This document shows positions 9,460 to 18,816 of a stretch of DNA of 40,420 nt, piece after piece; position 1 is the stretch's first letter; every line of letters begins with the position of its first letter. The position numbers and the translations under genes were made by a program. A model generated the notes under the pieces. It saw nothing but the letters and a program-made list of their open reading frames with translations, was not told the origin of the DNA and made no database searches. The stretch comes from Gluconobacter sp. Dm-62 (GTDB lineage: Bacteria > Pseudomonadota > Alphaproteobacteria > Acetobacterales > Acetobacteraceae), in contig NZ_JAERLY010000019.1 in assembly GCF_018256155.1 (NCBI RefSeq), positions 1 through 40,420 of the forward strand. The letters are read 5' to 3'.

Positions 9460-11439
9460 ATGATGACGCTTACTGCCGATGGAAACAATAGACATCCCTT
9501 TATCGTAGAGGCCGATACCACAAGCGGATATTGGTCGAACCATCCCGATAATACGCTTCCTCCGCCCGATATGATGGGCGCCTATATGCGAAATCGGCCT
9601 TACCCCGCGAACCAGATCGAAGGTCGTAAGGGATGGATCATCGGCAGTGGAATTGCCGGCCTGGCCGCCGCTTTCTACCTGGTGCGTGACGGAGCCGTGA
9701 AGGGAGAGGATATTACTATTTTCGATGCGCTCGATATTGAAGGTGGTTCGCTTGATGGCGCTGGCAACGCTGAAGATGGTTACATCATTCGCGGTGGCCG
9801 CGAGATGAACTGGAACTACGACAATCTCTGGGATATTTTTCAGGATATCCAGGCAATCGAGCTTCCGTCGGGATACAGCGTCCTCGACGAATATCGCCTC
9901 ATCAATGATAATGATCCCAATTATTCGAAAGCCCGGCTTATGCACAAGCAGGGACAGATCCGTGATTTCTCAACCTTCGGCCTTTCTCGTTCACAGCAGT
10001 GGCAGTTAATTCGCCTCTTGCTGAAACGTAAGGAGAATCTCGATGACGTTACGATAGAGGATTATTTCAGCGCAGACTTTCTTCAAACCAATTTCTGGTT
10101 CTTTTGGCGTTCAATGTTCGCGTTTGAGAATTGGCATAGCTTGCTCGAGATGAAATTGTACATGCATCGTTTCATTGACGCGATCGACGGCCTCAATGAC
10201 ATGTCTGCGCTCGTTTTCCCGAAGTATAACCAGTACGATACTTTTGTACGTCCTCTCGTTGAGCATCTTAAAAAGCAGGGTGTAAAGTTCGAATTCGGCG
10301 CACGTGCCTACGACCTCGAGTGGCGGGATGAAGAGGGGAAATGTACTGTCACAGGCATTAGAATGCTCAACCATGGGGCCGCCGACCTTATCTCGGTAAA
10401 CGAAAAAGACCTTGTATTTGTCTTGACTGGATCAATGACCGAAGGAACCGCGTATGGCGACATGAACCATGCCCCCGTTCTTCAGCGTGGTCGTCACGAT
10501 CCAGGCAATGATAGTGACTGGGCGTTATGGAAAAACATAGCTAAAAAATCGTCGTTGTTTGGTAAGCCTGAGAAATTCTATAACGATATTGGCAGGTCGA
10601 TGTGGGAATCTGCCACCATCACCTGCAATCCTTCACCACTGGTAGATCGAATAAAAGAACTCTCTGTCAACGATCCTTATTCAGGCAAGACCGTAACCGG
10701 AGGGATCATTACCTTCACTGATTCCAATTGGGTCTTGAGCGTCACCTGTAATCGCCAACCACATTTCCCCGGTCAACCCGGTAATGTATTGGTTCTTTGG
10801 GCGTATGCTTTGCTTATGGACAAGGACGGCAATTGTATCAAAAAGCCAATGCCTGCCTGCACTGGCCGCGAAATCCTTCAAGAGCTTTGCCACCATTTGG
10901 GCATTACAGACAATCAATTTGAAGCAGTGTTAGCCAATACAAAGGTCCGTCTGGCGCTCATGCCCTATATCACCGCGATGTTCATGCCCCGGAAAGCCGG
11001 TGATCGGCCACATGTAGTACCGCAGGGTTGCACAAATCTCGCGCTTATGGGGCAATTCGTGGAAACTTCAAACGACATCGTCTTTACAATGGACTCTTCT
11101 ATTCGGACAGCCAGAATTGGAGTTTATACTTTACTGGGCTTACAAAAAAAGGTTCCTGATATCAGCCCGGTACAATATGATGTTCGTAATTTAATCAAAG
11201 CTGCCCGAGCGATCAATAATGGAAAACCATTCCTGGGTGAATATTTATTACATCTCTTACTTAAAAAGACTTACTACGCCCATATTTTACCACCACTTCC
11301 AGATCGGCGACAGGAATTTCGCGAAACTGCCGACGCCGAATTGAAGGGTTTACTCAAAAAGAGCGCTCAGACAATCAATACCGTGGGCAAATGGCTGCAA
11401 AAGGCCCGGGAAGAGATTATAGAAAGGATTCGAAAATAA
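9460..11439 (+). CDS. ohyA: Oleate hydratase (myosin-cross-reactive antigen family)
   Basis: A 659-residue FAD enzyme that adds water across the cis-9 double bond of oleic and related fatty acids, giving 10-hydroxy acids. It is used for unsaturated fatty acid detoxification. The N-terminal Rossmann site is [15 protein letters not shown] (about 60-74). The family signature [14 protein letters not shown] follows, with the Glu at 115 matching the water-activating Glu of characterised hydratases. Length is typical. The family also shows the long central region with [19 protein letters not shown] and the C-terminal substrate lid. The gene is more AT-rich and uses more A/T-ending codons than its neighbours. 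It sits between an IS3 remnant and an SMR gene tail, so recent horizontal entry is likely. Confidence 0.95.
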   Translation: MMTLTADGNNRHPFIVEADTTSGYWSNHPDNTLPPPDMMGAYMRNRPYPANQIEGRKGWIIGSGIAGLAAAFYLVRDGAVKGEDITIFDALDIEGGSLDGAGNAEDGYIIRGGREMNWNYDNLWDIFQDIQAIELPSGYSVLDEYRLINDNDPNYSKARLMHKQGQIRDFSTFGLSRSQQWQLIRLLLKRKENLDDVTIEDYFSADFLQTNFWFFWRSMFAFENWHSLLEMKLYMHRFIDAIDGLNDMSALVFPKYNQYDTFVRPLVEHLKKQGVKFEFGARAYDLEWRDEEGKCTVTGIRMLNHGAADLISVNEKDLVFVLTGSMTEGTAYGDMNHAPVLQRGRHDPGNDSDWALWKNIAKKSSLFGKPEKFYNDIGRSMWESATITCNPSPLVDRIKELSVNDPYSGKTVTGGIITFTDSNWVLSVTCNRQPHFPGQPGNVLVLWAYALLMDKDGNCIKKPMPACTGREILQELCHHLGITDNQFEAVLANTKVRLALMPYITAMFMPRKAGDRPHVVPQGCTNLALMGQFVETSNDIVFTMDSSIRTARIGVYTLLGLQKKVPDISPVQYDVRNLIKAARAINNGKPFLGEYLLHLLLKKTYYAHILPPLPDRRQEFRETADAELKGLLKKSAQTINTVGKWLQKAREEIIERIRK

Positions 11440-11487
11440 CATCATTTCGAAGGGTTAGAGTTTTGGTCAGATCTCAGAGACATAGAT

Positions 11488-11592
11488 GTTTTTTTGGGCC
11501 AAAGCCTTAATCTCCCGACCATCACCGGAATGGGCTTTGTCATTGCAGGCCTGCTGGTCATGAACTTCTTGCCAATGTTAGCGGGTCACTGA
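11488..11592 (+). pseudogene. C-terminal remnant of a small multidrug resistance (SMR/EmrE-SugE-type) transporter
   Basis: The 34 codons before the TGA read VFLGQSLNLPTITGMGFVIA and then GLLVMNFLPMLAGH. This matches the last membrane helix and tail of SMR proteins (the G-Q-S-L-x-L-P-x-I-x-G-M-G pattern followed by a hydrophobic helix and a short polar end). The first three helices are absent. It begins about 50 bases after the oleate hydratase stop, so the boundary between hydratase and this fragment is probably a recombination joint. Confidence 0.65.
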
Positions 11593-11623
11593 CCTCAATA
11601 TATTCCTTCTCTTGGAGCTTTCT

Positions 11624-11953
11624 ATGATCAATCCTTTGGTCCCACTTCCTGTCCTGTGCGCCCTTCTCTTCCCAGTCTGCGCTTTTGCGCAAAGCTCCCA
11701 CGACTGGTTGCCAGAATCTGGTGTTAAATCGCCTTACAGTCCACTTGCCGTCCCAACGACACTTCATCCAGTCACAGCTTCCCTAAACAGTCTACTAAAA
11801 ACGGGATATCGGATCACCACAACCACAAGCTATGAAGAATCTGGGGCGCTCTTCACGCTTGAGAAGCATGGTCAGACTATTCTCTGTGTGCTCACCCCCC
11901 CTAATCCGCAAACGGACCAGAATGTCCCAACATCACGCTGTTGGGCTTTGTAA
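11624..11953 (+). CDS. Small secreted protein of unknown function
   Basis: About 109 residues. The ATG at 11624 is preferred over an in-frame TTG at 11612 because GGAG lies 6 bases upstream. A clear signal peptide, PLPVLCALLFPVCAFA, is followed by QSSHDWLPESG, so the product should be periplasmic or secreted. The mature part contains Thr/Ser-rich segments and two Cys residues (TILCVLT and SRCWAL at the C-terminus) that could form a disulfide. I do not recognise a family. It follows the SMR remnant by 31 bases and may once have shared its transcript. Confidence 0.65.
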   Translation: MINPLVPLPVLCALLFPVCAFAQSSHDWLPESGVKSPYSPLAVPTTLHPVTASLNSLLKTGYRITTTTSYEESGALFTLEKHGQTILCVLTPPNPQTDQNVPTSRCWAL

Positions 11954-12401
11954 AGACTGTTATTCCGTAAGAATATGATGCCACCAGATCCACTTTATTA
12001 AGTATAGCCCGAAGAAAATTCTTCAGATCCCAAGAGCAAATATTCTGCTCCCAAGCCTAAAAATTGATTTTAGTCTCTAGTGGAAAGTTACGAAACACCT
12101 ATACACTCTTAGTCATGACGCTCTCATCCTTCGCCCCCTGACCACTTGGCCGAAGTCCTGCCTGTTCTAGAGCAGCGGTCCTAGACCCGGGCAACGCTGG
12201 TGCTCGCCCTTGGGAGAGGACGTGGAGATCACCCGGGCCCTGAGCAGGCGGCACTTACTTCCCTTTGAGTTGTATCTGTTGTCGTTGGATTTATGGCGTA
12301 TTCGTGTAAGCGCGCATTTGGTCGCACTCTGACGGTTTGTCCGGGTCGGTATCCCTGATACAGGTTTCTCAGGGTTTCATTTTCAGACCGAAGGCGATTA
12401 G
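11954..12401. other. Gene-poor spacer before the AI-2E permease
   Basis: No complete gene is visible. The GC-rich section at about 12160-12260 contrasts with the AT-rich section before it (11960-12110). It looks like a decayed coding fragment in composition, but no frame gives a family I can name. The promoter of the downstream permease is presumably in the last 100 bases. Confidence 0.35.
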
Positions 12402-13499
12402 ATGCCAGATCTTTTCCAGAATGGTCCGCAGGACAGCACCCGGTCCGTTCTGGTCGCCCTGCTGGCCTGCGGCGTTGTTATTAGCGCGATCTGGATTCTC
12501 AAACCATTCCTGCCAGCGACGATCTGGGCCATCACGATCGCAGTTACGACTTGGCCCATGCTGCTCCATCTTCAAGGCTGGGTTGGAAACAGCCGACGAG
12601 CAGCCGTTTCCTTGACCATTCTGATCGCGATGGTGCTGTTCATCCTGCCGTTGTGGCTCGCCATTACGACAGTCTCAAGTCACTTCGGCGATATCGCCGC
12701 CCTCGCCTCGTCTGCGTCCATTCTGCGTCTTCCGGATGAGCCCAAGTGGCTTGCACGACTCCCTTTGATTGGACCACATATTGGTCCGTTGTGGGCCAGG
12801 ATGCAGCATATGCAGTTTCCGGAAATGGTCAGGCAAGTCATGCCGTCTCCTGAGACCTTGATTCATAGTTTTCTGGCTTATGCGGGAAGTTTCAGTCTGC
12901 TCGCCCTCCAGTTCGTGCTTACGTTAATCATTCTGGGCGTACTTCTCATGCGCGCTGAATCGGCAATTGCGGTCGCTGAGAGTCTGGTGAGCATTCTCGC
13001 AGGCAGCCGGGGACGGGAGATGCTTCAGCTTGCCGCTTATACGATCCGGGGTGTTGCATTCGGCGTCACGGTAACGGCGGTCGTTGAAGCCGCTGTGGCG
13101 GGGATCGGGCTGAAACTCGCAGGTGCGCCATGGGTCAGTATTCTGACAGCAGTCACCTTCATGGTCTGTCTGTTACAGGCGGGCCCTGGTGTTACCCTGA
13201 TCCCAGCCGTGATCTGGGTCTATTTTGATCAGGGGCTGATGCCCGCATTGCTTCTGCTAATTGTGACTATTATCACGATCATCATCGATAATGTTTTGCG
13301 CCCGTTTCTGATCCGCAAGCAGGCCGATATCCCGCTCATTCTCATCATGCTCGGCGTCATCGGAGGTCTTGGCGGCTTGGGACTGGTCGGGATCTTCATC
13401 GGTCCGCTGGTCCTCTCCGTCGCCTATACCCTGACCAAGAGCTGGATTAACGACTCCCGAGTTAAAATCTCGCCTTTGCCGCCCAATTCATTACACTAG
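12402..13499 (+). CDS. AI-2E family transporter (PerM/YhhT-like membrane protein)
   Basis: A 365-residue polytopic inner-membrane protein with about eight hydrophobic segments. The first pair of helices (about 13-50 and 65-90) is followed by a soluble loop with the amphipathic stretch around residues 100-165. The C-terminal bundle contains the family signatures GVAFGVTVTAVVEA and IDNVLRPFLIRKQADIPLILIMLGVIGGLGG. The family includes the E. coli autoinducer-2 exporter TqsA, and also Na+/H+ antiporter-like proteins, so the substrate is open. It stands alone, with about 265 bases to the next gene. The ATG at 12402 has GAAGG about 10 bases upstream. Confidence 0.9.
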   Translation: MPDLFQNGPQDSTRSVLVALLACGVVISAIWILKPFLPATIWAITIAVTTWPMLLHLQGWVGNSRRAAVSLTILIAMVLFILPLWLAITTVSSHFGDIAALASSASILRLPDEPKWLARLPLIGPHIGPLWARMQHMQFPEMVRQVMPSPETLIHSFLAYAGSFSLLALQFVLTLIILGVLLMRAESAIAVAESLVSILAGSRGREMLQLAAYTIRGVAFGVTVTAVVEAAVAGIGLKLAGAPWVSILTAVTFMVCLLQAGPGVTLIPAVIWVYFDQGLMPALLLLIVTIITIIIDNVLRPFLIRKQADIPLILIMLGVIGGLGGLGLVGIFIGPLVLSVAYTLTKSWINDSRVKISPLPPNSLH

Positions 13500-13658
13500 C
13501 GTTTTCTGTGCTGAATGAATCGGTAAGGATTCCTAGGATGGCGCTGATCTGATTCCAAGAGACGACCGGGATAAGTGACAGATTCGGAAAACCCTTCTTT
13601 CGCATTTTTATACGCAACAATATCAATGATTTATGTTTATAAATCGACCAAAAAAGGA

Positions 13659-13675
13659 GGTTTTTCGAACCCTCC
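13659..13675. repeat. Solitary IS5-type terminal repeat
   Basis: GGTTTTTCGAACCCTCC is the exact complement of the left terminal repeat at 120-136 of the IS5 element at the start of the window. No transposase sequence or second end lies nearby, so it is probably the scar of a lost element. It also forms part of a GGAGG...CCCTCC imperfect hairpin. Confidence 0.6.
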
Positions 13676-13765
13676 ACATTGTGGTTGTCTCTTCGATACC
13701 TTTAAAGCCAGTTATGCTCTTGAGATGCTTCCTGTGCTAAGAAGACATCCTCAAGGGAGGGTATT

Positions 13766-14425
13766 ATGCCAAACCTCAATGGAGGGCGTAAAAAACCAAA
13801 GCAGACTGTTAAGAAAAAACCTTTTCGTCTCAATGAAGCGAAGAAACTAGTCGCTCCGGTGGTGATCATCACGGGCCTCTTTCTCGGGGCAATCGGAATG
13901 CGCGGAGTTTTTCTAAATCGGGCCTCAGCCACGTTGGGCGGCCCTTATACGCTCATCGATATGCACGGTCATCCTCTCACGGAGCGTCAATTCCGAGGGC
14001 GCTATACACTGATTTATTTTGGGTACACACACTGCATAGATGTCTGCCCGTTAACCCTCGCGACGGTCACACAGGCTCTCGATCTCATGGGAAAAGAGTC
14101 ACACCAGATTGTGCCGATTTTCATCACGGTTGATCCATCGCGTGATACTCCTGAAGTTGTTGCCGATTATGTCAGTCACTTCTCTCCTAACATCGTTGGA
14201 CTTACGGGAACTGAATCTCAGATCCACGCAGTTATTGACAGTTTCCACGTCATGGCGCGACGTCGTGGCACTTCGGCGGATCATATGTCCTCAGGCTATC
14301 TTATGGATCATAGTTCCGTTCTTTACTTAATGGATGGCAATAATCGGCTTGTGTCCGTTCTGCCAGTCGACACAAGCCCAGAGGAAATCGCCACACGATT
14401 GCGCCGTCTCGTCCCTGCCAGTTAG
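13766..14425 (+). CDS. SCO1/SenC-family copper-binding protein
   Basis: A 219-residue thioredoxin-fold protein anchored by one N-terminal helix (about 29-47, after a Lys-rich cytoplasmic start). The copper site is complete: THCIDVCP gives the CxxxC pair C90 and C94, and the distant His is H182 in MDHSSVLYL. SCO proteins deliver copper to the CuA site of cytochrome oxidase or act in periplasmic copper/redox handling. The start is backed by GGGAGG 6 bases upstream. It is convergent with the PepSY gene, the two stop codons touching without a spare base. With the TonB receptor and DUF2946-like genes this makes a copper-related cluster. Confidence 0.92.
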   Translation: MPNLNGGRKKPKQTVKKKPFRLNEAKKLVAPVVIITGLFLGAIGMRGVFLNRASATLGGPYTLIDMHGHPLTERQFRGRYTLIYFGYTHCIDVCPLTLATVTQALDLMGKESHQIVPIFITVDPSRDTPEVVADYVSHFSPNIVGLTGTESQIHAVIDSFHVMARRRGTSADHMSSGYLMDHSSVLYLMDGNNRLVSVLPVDTSPEEIATRLRRLVPAS

Positions 14426-15772
14426 TTACGACGCACGGCGGGCAGCTTGTGAAAGCAGAGTTGCGAGACAGAGAAGCAAAAGAGACGCTCCAAGTTCTGG
14501 CAAGAGTAATCCCAGTACAATCAGGATAACCAACGCGCCCACGCCCATCTTCTTGTTGGGATCGACAGGCGGCACTCCCAGCCTCCCTGGGGGTTTGCGC
14601 CTAAACCACAAGACAAGTGCTGCGATGCTCATCGCAAGTAATCCGACCGCTACAAGAAAATTCAAAAACTGATTGGCCTTCCCGAACAGCTGCCCTTCAT
14701 GCGCCGCAACTCCATAACCGATGACGCGATCAGTCCATGCTTTCTCTTCAAAACGATGGATCGACCGTACCCGACCGGAGGCCTCTACCATCGCACTGAT
14801 GCGGTTGGGACGGTTCTGCGTGTCGGAACGAACAACCCACGTTGTTTCTCCCGCTGAAGGTGGCGTTACGAGAACAGGTGCTGGAAATCCGAGTTGGGAC
14901 GCCGTCATGACCACTTGATTCAGGCTGTCTGATAAGGGGCTGTCCGACATCGCCATGGGCCCCATATCCATACCTGGCATTGTATCGGTCTGTTGGGGCG
15001 AGACCGAGCGCCCTGCAATCCGATTGCGTTCAGAAACAGCTCCGATGTCCCAGTCAGGAACCGAAGTCAGGCGGCTGAATTGTGTTTCCACCCGAGCCAG
15101 AGCGTGCCCCCAAACAAAAGACCACGGCAAGCCGGAAACCAGAAAAAGCACCAAAAACGAGGAGACCCACAACCCTGTTACCGCATGGAGGTCTCGCCAC
15201 CGGACACGACCGTTTCGGGTCATCCGTGGATAAAGAATACCCGCCAGGCTCTGCATCCGGCGCGGCCACCAAAGATACAGGCCTGTAGCAATCAGAACAA
15301 TTGTCCAAGAGGCCACCATTTCCATGATGATGGAGCCAGTATTCCCCAATAACAGCTGGCCGTGCAGTTTAAAGATGATGCGCTCAAAACGGTCTTCTTC
15401 AGGAACCTGTTTGAGAACCACGCATGATGTCGGATCAACATACACGCGTATGGCTGTGCCCTGACGATCAACGATCACCCGGGCAGCACCGGAAGTCGTC
15501 TCCGGAAGTTCATAGGTTAGAAAATGGCTGCCAGGGACAGCATGGAGTGCCGCCCTGACTTCCTGTAACGGGGTTGAATGTGTCGCACCGCCTGCGAGAT
15601 GATCGTAACGCCAGTCGATCCAATGATCCACCTGCGGTTTGAACAGGTAAATTGACCCTGTGAGGCATAGCAACACAATAAAGGGAAGACAGAAGAGACC
15701 CGCAAAGAAATGCCATCGCCAGATCGTTCGATAATCGGGCCAGACTGGGGCACTGGAAGCGTTCATCATCAT
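14426..15772 (-). CDS. PepSY-associated transmembrane protein (PiuB-type)
   Basis: A 448-residue inner-membrane protein. The first helix, HFFAGLFCLPFIVLLCLTGS, is followed by a periplasmic PepSY-like region and helices near residues 150-170, 205-225, 375-400 and 415-440. Relatives are often encoded with TonB receptors and are proposed to act in reductive metal release. The loop at about 265-285 holds a Met-rich patch, MPGMDMGPMAMSDS, of the kind that binds Cu(I), which supports copper rather than iron as the metal here. It starts 8 bases after the TonB receptor stop, with GAAGG upstream, and is clearly in the same operon. Three Met codons in a row at the start leave the exact start open by two residues. 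Confidence 0.85.
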   Translation of the reverse strand: MMMNASSAPVWPDYRTIWRWHFFAGLFCLPFIVLLCLTGSIYLFKPQVDHWIDWRYDHLAGGATHSTPLQEVRAALHAVPGSHFLTYELPETTSGAARVIVDRQGTAIRVYVDPTSCVVLKQVPEEDRFERIIFKLHGQLLLGNTGSIIMEMVASWTIVLIATGLYLWWPRRMQSLAGILYPRMTRNGRVRWRDLHAVTGLWVSSFLVLFLVSGLPWSFVWGHALARVETQFSRLTSVPDWDIGAVSERNRIAGRSVSPQQTDTMPGMDMGPMAMSDSPLSDSLNQVVMTASQLGFPAPVLVTPPSAGETTWVVRSDTQNRPNRISAMVEASGRVRSIHRFEEKAWTDRVIGYGVAAHEGQLFGKANQFLNFLVAVGLLAMSIAALVLWFRRKPPGRLGVPPVDPNKKMGVGALVILIVLGLLLPELGASLLLLCLATLLSQAARRAS

Positions 15773-15780
15773 GGATACCT

Positions 15781-18093
15781 TCAGAACTTGATCCGCACGC
15801 CACCAAAGAACGCTCTTGGCGATCCGGCGTAGATTGAGCCTGTCTTGTTGGCCAAAACACGTCGCCCAGCCTGCTGCCCGGTCGAAAGGAGTGTATCGCT
15901 GATGTCAGTCGCACCTGCGGCATAAACCTGATTGGTTACATTCTGTACCTCGAAGTAGCTGTGCAGACGGTGAGCCCAGCCCAGACGTTCTGGAGGGTCG
16001 TAATGAACCTCTAGATTGAGCAATGCGTATGAGGGGGCTTTCAGAATATTGGCATTGTCGAGGTAAAAGGAACTCCTCCACGTCACTTCTGCAAAACCTC
16101 CCAGCCCTTGCAGCCATCCGTCTGGCTGATCATAGAGAACACGCGCATCTAAAAAATGCGGCATAACACCGGGAATGAGATTCCCCTTCCGCGAGAAATT
16201 CCGCGCCATCGTGCTGTTGGACAGGGTCTCGGTGTATTTCGTGTAGATCTGGTTGTCATAGGTATAAGACAGCTTCAGCCGCGCACCGGGCAGAGAGGCA
16301 TGCAATGGCTGCCATGTCGCGCCCAGTTCAATGCCACGATGCTCTGAGGCCGGGGCGTTGAAAGTATAGCTTCCCGCGGGTGTATTGACACCCGCCGACT
16401 GGCTGACAAGTTCGTTCCGGTAGAACTCATAGAAGCCCGTGGCCTGAATATTGATGCTGGGCGACGGGTGCCATTCGGCCCCCAAGTCAAAACCGAGACT
16501 CGTTTCGCTCTTAAGCTGCGTATTGTTCCCGTAGGTTCCCTGAGGGGTTACGAAGAAACTGGAATAGCCAGGTGTGGCATAAGCTGTTCCAACACGACTG
16601 TGCAAAGTCCAGTCTTTGGTTGGTGTATAAACCAGCGAGGCTTCAGGTGCGAGATTGAAGAAGCGTCGATTGGCCGTAATATTCTGCAAAGAGGTTGAAC
16701 TTGCCGATCTATTGTAGAGCGTCTGAACTGCTCCAACATCAGATTGCGTCCCACCAAGTCCGATTACAGCATGCCAAAGCGGAGAAAACTGCCAGTCTTC
16801 CTGAAAGCGGAGGCCGATGTTCCACTGATGGCCGTATGACGTGGAATTCAAAGCACCGCGGGTCGCGCCGCCTTGCGGGGTCAGATTATAGACCTGATAG
16901 CCATAATCCATGTAGTCGAAGCTGGCACTGACAAAACTGGTGAGCGGCGTCTTTCCGATACGGCTGCGGTTCGTCAGATCCGTCTGCACATTATAGGAAT
17001 TAAACGGTCCGACAAAAGCCGTTGTCGAAGTTGGCTGATCGGTATGACGTTGATCGTAAGTAAACTGAGTATGCCAGGTTGTTCCTGGATCAAAGTCATG
17101 CTCCCATCGAAGCCCCACAATGCTGCGTCGGTCAAAACGACCCAGCCCTGCCTGCTGCGGGCTCATCGTCTGGCGGGCTCCATAGGCCCCATTCACCAGA
17201 AGATTGACCGAAGCGCATCCAGCAGCAGCCGATGCCGCATTGGCACAACCATTTTGGTAGGGATTACTGCGGAATTGGTTCAGAGAAAGGCGTAACGGCA
17301 GCGATGTATCCGTGACGTTATTAACGAATTTTAGAATGAGGCGATCTGATGAGGTCAGATTAACCCGCAGCCGCATATTTTCGGTAGACGTGTTGTACTG
17401 GCTGTTCGCAATGAAACCGTTACTGCGCACATCGCTACCAAACAGCATGAAATCGTAGCGTTTATTGCCCGCACCAATCGTTATGTAGTTATTGAACAGG
17501 CCGAAGCTGCCAAAGTCTGAACCCAGTTCCAGACCATGAATGTCAGCGCCGTTCCGGGTGCGGAAATTGATCGCCCCGTTAATCGCGTAATTACCGTATA
17601 GCGTAGAGGCTGGTCCCTGAAAGACGTCCACGCCTTCATAGGCATGTGGATCGATCAAATCTGCCCGGGCCGTACCGTCTGGTTGCGTCATGGGAAACCC
17701 ATCTTCCGTAACCTGAAGATTCTTCAGACCATAGGACTGACGTGCGCCCGACCCACGGACAGAAACGACGCTGTCACGCGGCCCATTACCTTGCAGAACA
17801 GTTACCCCAGGAAGGGTTGCGACCATATCGGCGACCGACTGTGCTGCCCTGTGTGCGAAATCTGTACGTTCCGCGCTGTAGGTTGTTTCATCGGTTGGAT
17901 GAAGTCGTGCAGAACCACGCGTCGTACCGCGAACCAGAATGCTTTCGACATTCTGATGTGCAGAAGACGCAACTGAGGCTGTTTTACGGGGACGCGCCTG
18001 AAGAGGTTGTGCATGAGCTGGAAAGGCTCCAAGAAAAACGCAGCCAAGCACCAGCGAGCCGAGAGGACGGCTTGATTCAAAAGAAGTATTCAT
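15781..18093 (-). CDS. TonB-dependent receptor, probable copper-linked
   Basis: About 770 residues. The chosen start at 18093 (MNTSFESSRPLG) puts a normal signal peptide (SLVLGCVFLGAFPAHAQ) at the N-terminus; an in-frame ATG at 18132 would add 13 residues before it. The TonB box is near VESILVRGT. The plug spans about 75-190 (VADMVATLPGVTVLQGNGP, SVRGSGARQSYGLKNLQV, GPASTLYGNYAINGAINF) and is followed by the barrel ending in FFGGVRIKF. It belongs to the OprC/FecA-like group by general features. It is the middle gene of a three-gene minus-strand operon between a DUF2946-like gene and a PepSY gene, which together suggest copper-responsive uptake or chelate uptake. The ligand is not directly visible. 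Confidence 0.88.
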   Translation of the reverse strand: MNTSFESSRPLGSLVLGCVFLGAFPAHAQPLQARPRKTASVASSAHQNVESILVRGTTRGSARLHPTDETTYSAERTDFAHRAAQSVADMVATLPGVTVLQGNGPRDSVVSVRGSGARQSYGLKNLQVTEDGFPMTQPDGTARADLIDPHAYEGVDVFQGPASTLYGNYAINGAINFRTRNGADIHGLELGSDFGSFGLFNNYITIGAGNKRYDFMLFGSDVRSNGFIANSQYNTSTENMRLRVNLTSSDRLILKFVNNVTDTSLPLRLSLNQFRSNPYQNGCANAASAAAGCASVNLLVNGAYGARQTMSPQQAGLGRFDRRSIVGLRWEHDFDPGTTWHTQFTYDQRHTDQPTSTTAFVGPFNSYNVQTDLTNRSRIGKTPLTSFVSASFDYMDYGYQVYNLTPQGGATRGALNSTSYGHQWNIGLRFQEDWQFSPLWHAVIGLGGTQSDVGAVQTLYNRSASSTSLQNITANRRFFNLAPEASLVYTPTKDWTLHSRVGTAYATPGYSSFFVTPQGTYGNNTQLKSETSLGFDLGAEWHPSPSINIQATGFYEFYRNELVSQSAGVNTPAGSYTFNAPASEHRGIELGATWQPLHASLPGARLKLSYTYDNQIYTKYTETLSNSTMARNFSRKGNLIPGVMPHFLDARVLYDQPDGWLQGLGGFAEVTWRSSFYLDNANILKAPSYALLNLEVHYDPPERLGWAHRLHSYFEVQNVTNQVYAAGATDISDTLLSTGQQAGRRVLANKTGSIYAGSPRAFFGGVRIKF

Positions 18094-18162
18094 GTGTTCG
18101 TTCTGATCTGAAAAACGCAGAAAGCCTTTCATCGCAGATGCGATAAAGGCGCTAAGTTTTTG

Positions 18163-18555
18163 TCAGATCAGGTTGGGAGGTCCTTGAGCATAAATGCCCG
18201 ATAGCCGCCATAGGGGAGGCCCCCGCACTGGCGGGAAACACCAGAAAAAACTCCGCCCTGTCACAGACAGAACGAGGAAAACAGCAGCGACGCATCCGAT
18301 TATCAGGATCGCCAGCAGGTCGTCGACCACTGCAATCCCATCACCAACATCCGCTGCGTGATGATGATCAGGACTATGCGGACCAAAATCCTGGCTGTCG
18401 CAAAGGGTCGACAAGTTGGTGAACTGTTTTAACGGATCATCAAGCAGGAACTGCGGTAAAGGCAGACTTCCAACGCTGAGGCGAATAATGATGGCAAGCA
18501 GAACCAGCGGCCAAAAGACCAGACTCCCTCCGCTATACCGCGCACTTCGCATCAT
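18163..18555 (-). CDS. DUF2946-like small membrane/periplasmic protein
   Basis: 130 residues with an N-terminal helix (LVFWPLVLLAIIIRLSVGS), a Cys- and His-bearing middle (TLCDSQDF, then SPDHHHAADVGD), a second helix (LLAILIIGCVAAVFLVLSV) and a C-terminal R-G-P-P / YAQGPPN tail. This architecture and its place directly before a TonB receptor match the DUF2946 family, found in copper-regulated operons. The family call rests on layout and motifs and not on a search. It is 30 bases upstream of the receptor reading frame, so probably the first gene of the operon. A role as a periplasmic metal-binding accessory is inferred. Confidence 0.6.
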   Translation of the reverse strand: MMRSARYSGGSLVFWPLVLLAIIIRLSVGSLPLPQFLLDDPLKQFTNLSTLCDSQDFGPHSPDHHHAADVGDGIAVVDDLLAILIIGCVAAVFLVLSVTGRSFFWCFPPVRGPPLWRLSGIYAQGPPNLI

Positions 18556-18816
18556 TCTTCTTCATTTAAAGCGGCTTGCAGCACTGCGCCAGATGGAAAT
18601 GTATTTTTCGACCATTTGGTTTGGGTTGTGATGCACAGAACCCCAATTTTTTAAGCGCTCCATGTTCATTGTCGATGTCCCTTTCCGGAAGCTTAAGAAG
18701 CTTCTTTTGTGCCCGAGATGTAAGCGTAACCGGACATGCTGCTTCCGCCTACTTCTACGACGTGGCTGGCCCGCTTTGCGTTGCCGGGAAGCGGACATAG
18801 GCGCATGATCCTCACC

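Noticed and set aside
12160-12260. GC-rich block as a lost gene
   Set aside because: No frame yields a family I can identify; reported only as spacer.
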